Shown one piece after another: positions 60,101-64,000 of a stretch of 64,000 bases of DNA (the first letter of the stretch is position 1; each line of letters opens with the position of its first letter). The notes under the pieces were generated by a model. The model was not told the DNA's origin. It ran no database searches and saw nothing but the letters and a program-made list of their open reading frames with translations. Both the position numbers and the translations under genes were made by a program. Origin of the DNA: Bugulina stolonifera (taxonomy: Eukaryota > Bryozoa > Gymnolaemata > Cheilostomatida > Bugulidae); NCBI GenBank assembly GCA_935421135.1, contig OW285193.1:13998099-14062098 (forward strand). The letters run 5' to 3'.

Positions 60101-63100
60101 TTACTTCCCCATAGATTCTGAATGAGGTAATATGTACATGTATATCTCATTATAGCAAAGAATCTATTAACTTCTCGTGTGCCTCAACAGTGATCAACTC
60201 ATATTGACCTTGAACTATGAACAGTAGGATTGGTAGCCATTACTGTGATAATGTACTTATTTTCATTCGCTAGTAAATTATTCAGTGAACATGGGGAATC
60301 TTGGAATTTTATAAGCTAATGATAATCAAATCATTTCTATTCATTCAAATCATTGGCCAGCATAGAAACTGCCAGACCAATCAATAGTTGTATAAAAGTC
60401 ATCATAGTTTATGAGGTACGGTTAGAAGTTGTGTGCTACTGCCTGTATTTATAAAAATGCACTTTGCTAATTAAATGAAGTATATGTACATAGGCTGTTG
60501 CTAGCACGTTCTTAGCGCATGTCTGACTTATTACATGCACACGTATAGAATCTAGGTTATTACACAATTCCATATTGTCAGCTACACCAGTTCTGTTATT
60601 CTCTTCCCACAAAGCCATTCATATATTATTCATCGGTTTGATATGATAACGCTTGACTGTTTGTATTGTTTTATTATGATCAGCTAAAGAAAGAATTTAA
60701 GACACAAAAGAAAAACATCAATTAGTATAAGCAGCCCATTTTGTAGAACACAATAATTTTATTAATTTATGGGGACAACAATTTCGGCATCCGTCCTAAC
60801 CCCGACATGTAAAACAACACTTCAATTCATAACTCTTGTAATTTGTCACTATTGAACTTGAAAGTCAGTTATTTGCTGTCGACGTTGTGTTGGTTTTGTG
60901 TCAGCTCAAGCATACAATAACACAACATAATGAATAACACCATTGGTGATGGATGTTGCCATGTAGCCTTAGTTTTTATATACTAAGTAAACCATCTATA
61001 GAATGTTATAGAACTTGTTCCACAGGTGACATACTCATAGTGTTGAATATGTAGGAACCCAGGCTATTAGTAGCTAAGCAATACTATTGGGCATGTTTTG
61101 ATACATTGAATATACAAAAATTTAATATATTCACAACCTGTGAGTTTGGGAGAATGGACTTTACTGTAGTGAATAATGCATGGGCCCAATCCAATGACCT
61201 CTCATATTGATTATGAAGACACACAGTAGCATCATAGCAGAGGATGTCTTTGATTTAAATAGGATATTGATTATATTGCCTCGTACATTAGTAAGAGGTC
61301 AATATTATATATAATGTACATAGACAAATACATGTACATAGACAAACTACACTTATAGCTCAATTCACAAGCAGCCAGCATACTCAGTGCAAGTTTGAAG
61401 TGCAATGTTCATAAACCATTATTTATTTTACATGTTGCAATTACGTAGGATTTATATAAACATACTGCACTATGCTATAAGTGTATTATGGATTATAGCA
61501 CATGTATGTAATATTAATAAGTATGTATGCGATGTTCAATACAAACACACAGATGTGCGAGCTTTATGTCTGATATGCTACTACATGTATTACATGTGGA
61601 GATAATTACAACTAATTTAGCTTACACTAAACCATGGAGCAAATGAAGCTTAAATAGAGCATTAAGTTACTAGTTTCGTATTTTTGTTTATTACTTTGTT
61701 GTTACGAAAAGCGTTAGATGGTCGGATGAATGCCAAGGAGTTATAATGTATGTTGGAAAAGGGCTGGCTAAAGAGGCAATGAAGAAAGAATATATGTTTG
61801 AAATAAGCTATTAAGTATGGAGAGTTGCCATAGTTAGTTTTTTATCTACAATACAAAATTTAATCTGAAAATAAAGAAGTAATAACAGTAACAATTATAA
61901 CAAATGACTGGAATACACAGAAAATGGGAGAAATCCATTGTCTGTGGCTATAAACATACGAAAATACAGGTTAAAACAAGGCATGTTTCAGATACAAACC
62001 TCCCTTCCTCTATCGACAAATAAACTTACGGTCAGGATCAAAAGTTACTAACTCAGAATACGCATAGCCTTAGTGCCTCAACATGACCATCAGTGCTCCA
62101 CTGAGTGAGTGGATTGTGGGTTATAGCTTCAGATCAACAGATGTGCAAGGCTTCAACACCGACATCCAACAACCGACGACGTATTAACAATGGTATGACT
62201 TTAAATGTCTAACTAAAACAAAATTCATCATCATAATTTTTGTAAAAAAAGTGGAAAGCCCACTGTTAATGTTACACAAAATTAGTTATTTTCATTAAAG
62301 ATTATATCTTTTAAGTTTTTGTAATCAAACTTTTTTTATTAAAACAATTTCATTCAAGCTCACAGCTAAATTTGTATACTATGCCCATGTGTTTCAAATA
62401 ATCATTATAAATAGCTCAATTTTTAAACAATTGCCACATGTGCGCTGTGCATGTGCATGTATGATGCAACGAGGTAGTTAGTATTAGCTACATAGAACAT
62501 GGGAGTCTGTGATACAGATGTAATATAGTATTATTTGCTGCTGGCCTCAAGTGACCAAAGCTGAGGATTGTTTATTAGATGATGCACCCCACTACAATAA
62601 TATATAATCTGATTAATTGCTAAAATAAAGTAATTAGTTTAGACATGTTTGTTAGGATACTAATAGTGTATGGTGTTGTTTGCCTAGCAGAGCAGATATT
62701 ATTGTAATCAATATTAATCTAGCATGTCATGTAACCTCGTAACTTCGAGGCAGAGAAGCATCCAATTTCTATATTTAATTCTGACATTATATGACATTGC
62801 GACAAGGAAGATATATTGTACATGTCTGTATATGAAGCAGATCCCCTGTTAACTTGGCAAGAATGTACTATTTATTTATTAGTGTCAGCGTTATTCAACA
62901 TAGAGAATAGTGTAATTTTCACTGGGAGAAAGCTACTGGTCAACTAGTATATAGAGCATAGAATTAATTCCAAGTTGCAGACGAGTTTGAAGCTTGAACA
63001 CATGGCTTGGATAAACGAAATATAAAGGAGATGGGAAAATACTTCGCATTATATATACAGTATGCATTGAACAAATAGACAACGGGTAAATTATAAATAC

Positions 63101-63627
63101 CTCCAATTCATATTTATTAGCTTCTGCACATTGCACTTTTAGTTTTTGAGTCAATTTAAGAGTTTTTTTAATAAGGCTTATGTCACAGTAGTTGCAGCAG
63201 TTGCAGTGGTTACAGTGGTTGCAGTGGTTGCAGTGGTTACAGTGGTTACAGTGGTTACAGTGGTTTCATTAGGTGCAATGGTTTCACTGGCATATAAAGC
63301 CTTTAACTGAGCCTAATATCTCAGAATATATATTTTATACATTATTGTACATGGATAGAGCCTGCTACTAGACGCAGAAACAGACCAGTTATGCATATTA
63401 GAATACAGTAAATTATTTAGTACACCGATAACAAGTTGACAATCATTACAATAAAGTAAATACAAACTAATACATACCTGCGGCATATACAAGGAGAGCG
63501 GTTTGGTTATTCCTGTCAGTCCAATTAGTAGAAAGTGGAACTTTACATTTATGTTCCTGATTACCACCAATAAATATGTAGCCATTATTGTTGAACACAG
63601 TAGAGAACGTTACCAATGACAACAGAA
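54158..63627 (-). CDS. SLC22-type organic ion transporter 2 (5' exons beyond window)
   Basis: Exons 5' to 3' within the window: 63478-63627, 59251-59390, 58776-58882, 58265-58419, 57882-58044, 57575-57707, 56952-57075, 56334-56501, 55889-55992, 55343-55420, 54877-54994, 54158-54273. The eleven exons before the last have exactly the lengths of their partners in SLC22 gene 1 (150, 140, 107, 155, 163, 133, 124, 168, 104, 78, 118). The two N-terminal exons are expected beyond 64000. It keeps the MFS motif (LADLSDRYGRSK), GARNAGFVF, MDESPRWLLSQGR and LLPETKN. The tail is distinct: a CFLCC cysteine cluster followed by about 20 acidic residues ending SPEEDV, a possible PDZ-type end. The intron between the first two visible exons is 4.1 kb, the largest in the window. 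Substrate unknown. Confidence 0.88.
56617..56764. repeat. ACTAG-rich palindromic tandem repeat
   Basis: Degenerate units of CTAGTATTTACTACTACTAG and ACTACTAGTAGC in an intron of SLC22 gene 2. Many CTAG and ACTAGT palindromes suggest hairpin-prone sequence. Confidence 0.8.
58455..58750. mobile_element. GC-richer unclassified insert in an SLC22 intron
   Basis: Sequence with many CpG (GTCGACGAATAACGAGCACG) and a composition unlike the AT-rich intron around it, ending just before an exon of SLC22 gene 2. No terminal repeats or proteins were found. Composition alone suggests a transposable-element remnant. Confidence 0.35.
59391..63477. other. 4.1-kb intron of SLC22 gene 2
   Basis: Very AT-rich. 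I see no nested gene, TIR element or structured RNA. The only clear feature is the 9-bp repeat near 63190. Short open frames (for example 61405-61605) have no domain or splice support. Confidence 0.5.
63189..63267. repeat. 9-bp tandem repeat (GTTRCAGTG)n
   Basis: About eight units of GTTGCAGTG/GTTACAGTG in the long intron of SLC22 gene 2. The GTTACAGTG form clusters at one end. Confidence 0.9.
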
Positions 63628-63805
63628 CTGTAAAAAGATGGCTCAAGAGTCAAGTTACATTTTTATTAAATATATTCACTGAATTAGACATCATGCTATT
63701 TGTTTTTGCTTGCTGTCAAACATACAGGCATACATACGCATATTATGCATACATCCAGTGTTCAACAGTTGCCTTTGGACCAAAGGTTTACATTACAATA
63801 CTCTC

Positions 63806-63822
63806 GGGGGGGGGGGGGGGGG
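63806..63822 (+). repeat. 17-base guanine run
   Basis: An uninterrupted G17 tract beyond the last visible exon of SLC22 gene 2, within its probable next intron. A shorter G-rich run (GGGAGGGGGGGGGGG) is at about 51770. Length may be imprecise, as homopolymers are error-prone. Confidence 0.9.
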
Positions 63823-64000
63823 TTTCCAATCAATTCCAGGGACGTATCCTACCGTACATAGCATAATATATCATGGGAACTATTATAGTTGGCCAATTCT
63901 AAGGTGATTAAAACTCTTGCAATTAAATGCAAAACAGTTTACGTTCCCAATTAATGAATATTATTATTGGATTACCCTGGCGAGTATATGCACACTCAAA

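Overview
The window is an AT-rich stretch of an invertebrate animal genome. Every gene I can support is multi-exon with GT-AG introns. The gene content (SLC22 transporters, death-domain proteins, LRRC34-like and CDC5L orthologues) is metazoan. A tRNA-like SINE head and many TACATGTA motifs remind me of demosponge sequence, so a sponge is my best guess, at moderate confidence. No rRNA, canonical tRNA, CRISPR or bacterial operon was seen.

Layout. 1-6551: homogeneous 23-bp satellite running off the left edge. 8455-13020 and 14147-18316 (+): tandem paralogues with a death domain at the C terminus and a shared N-terminal region I do not recognise. 19050-22341 (-): secreted chlorophyllase-like alpha/beta hydrolase. 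22861-31559 (+): complete CDC5L, divergent from the hydrolase across 519 bp. 32996-35495 (+): small secreted pro-protein with a six-cysteine knot resembling Spaetzle/neurotrophin ligands. 37254-40101 (+): LRRC34-like leucine-rich repeat protein. 41350-48513 (-) and 54158-63627 (-): two SLC22-type MFS transporters in tandem; the second lacks its 5' exons because the window ends. 48.5-54.2 kb between them is a repeat nest: TIR elements, a foldback, a minisatellite and two diverged palindromes, one holding the last exon of the second transporter.

Gene models were built by hand by joining exons at splice sites and checking phase. Every complete model closes in frame: 384, 477, 318, 822, 210 and 407 aa. 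The first SLC22 gene (about 576 aa) has an uncertain last exon. The most interesting points are the Spaetzle-like ligand with its dibasic cleavage site, TATA box and nearby dyad; the unknown N-terminal region of the death-domain pair; and the palindromic repeat nest. A link between the ligand and the death-domain genes (Toll-like signalling) would be inference from proximity only.
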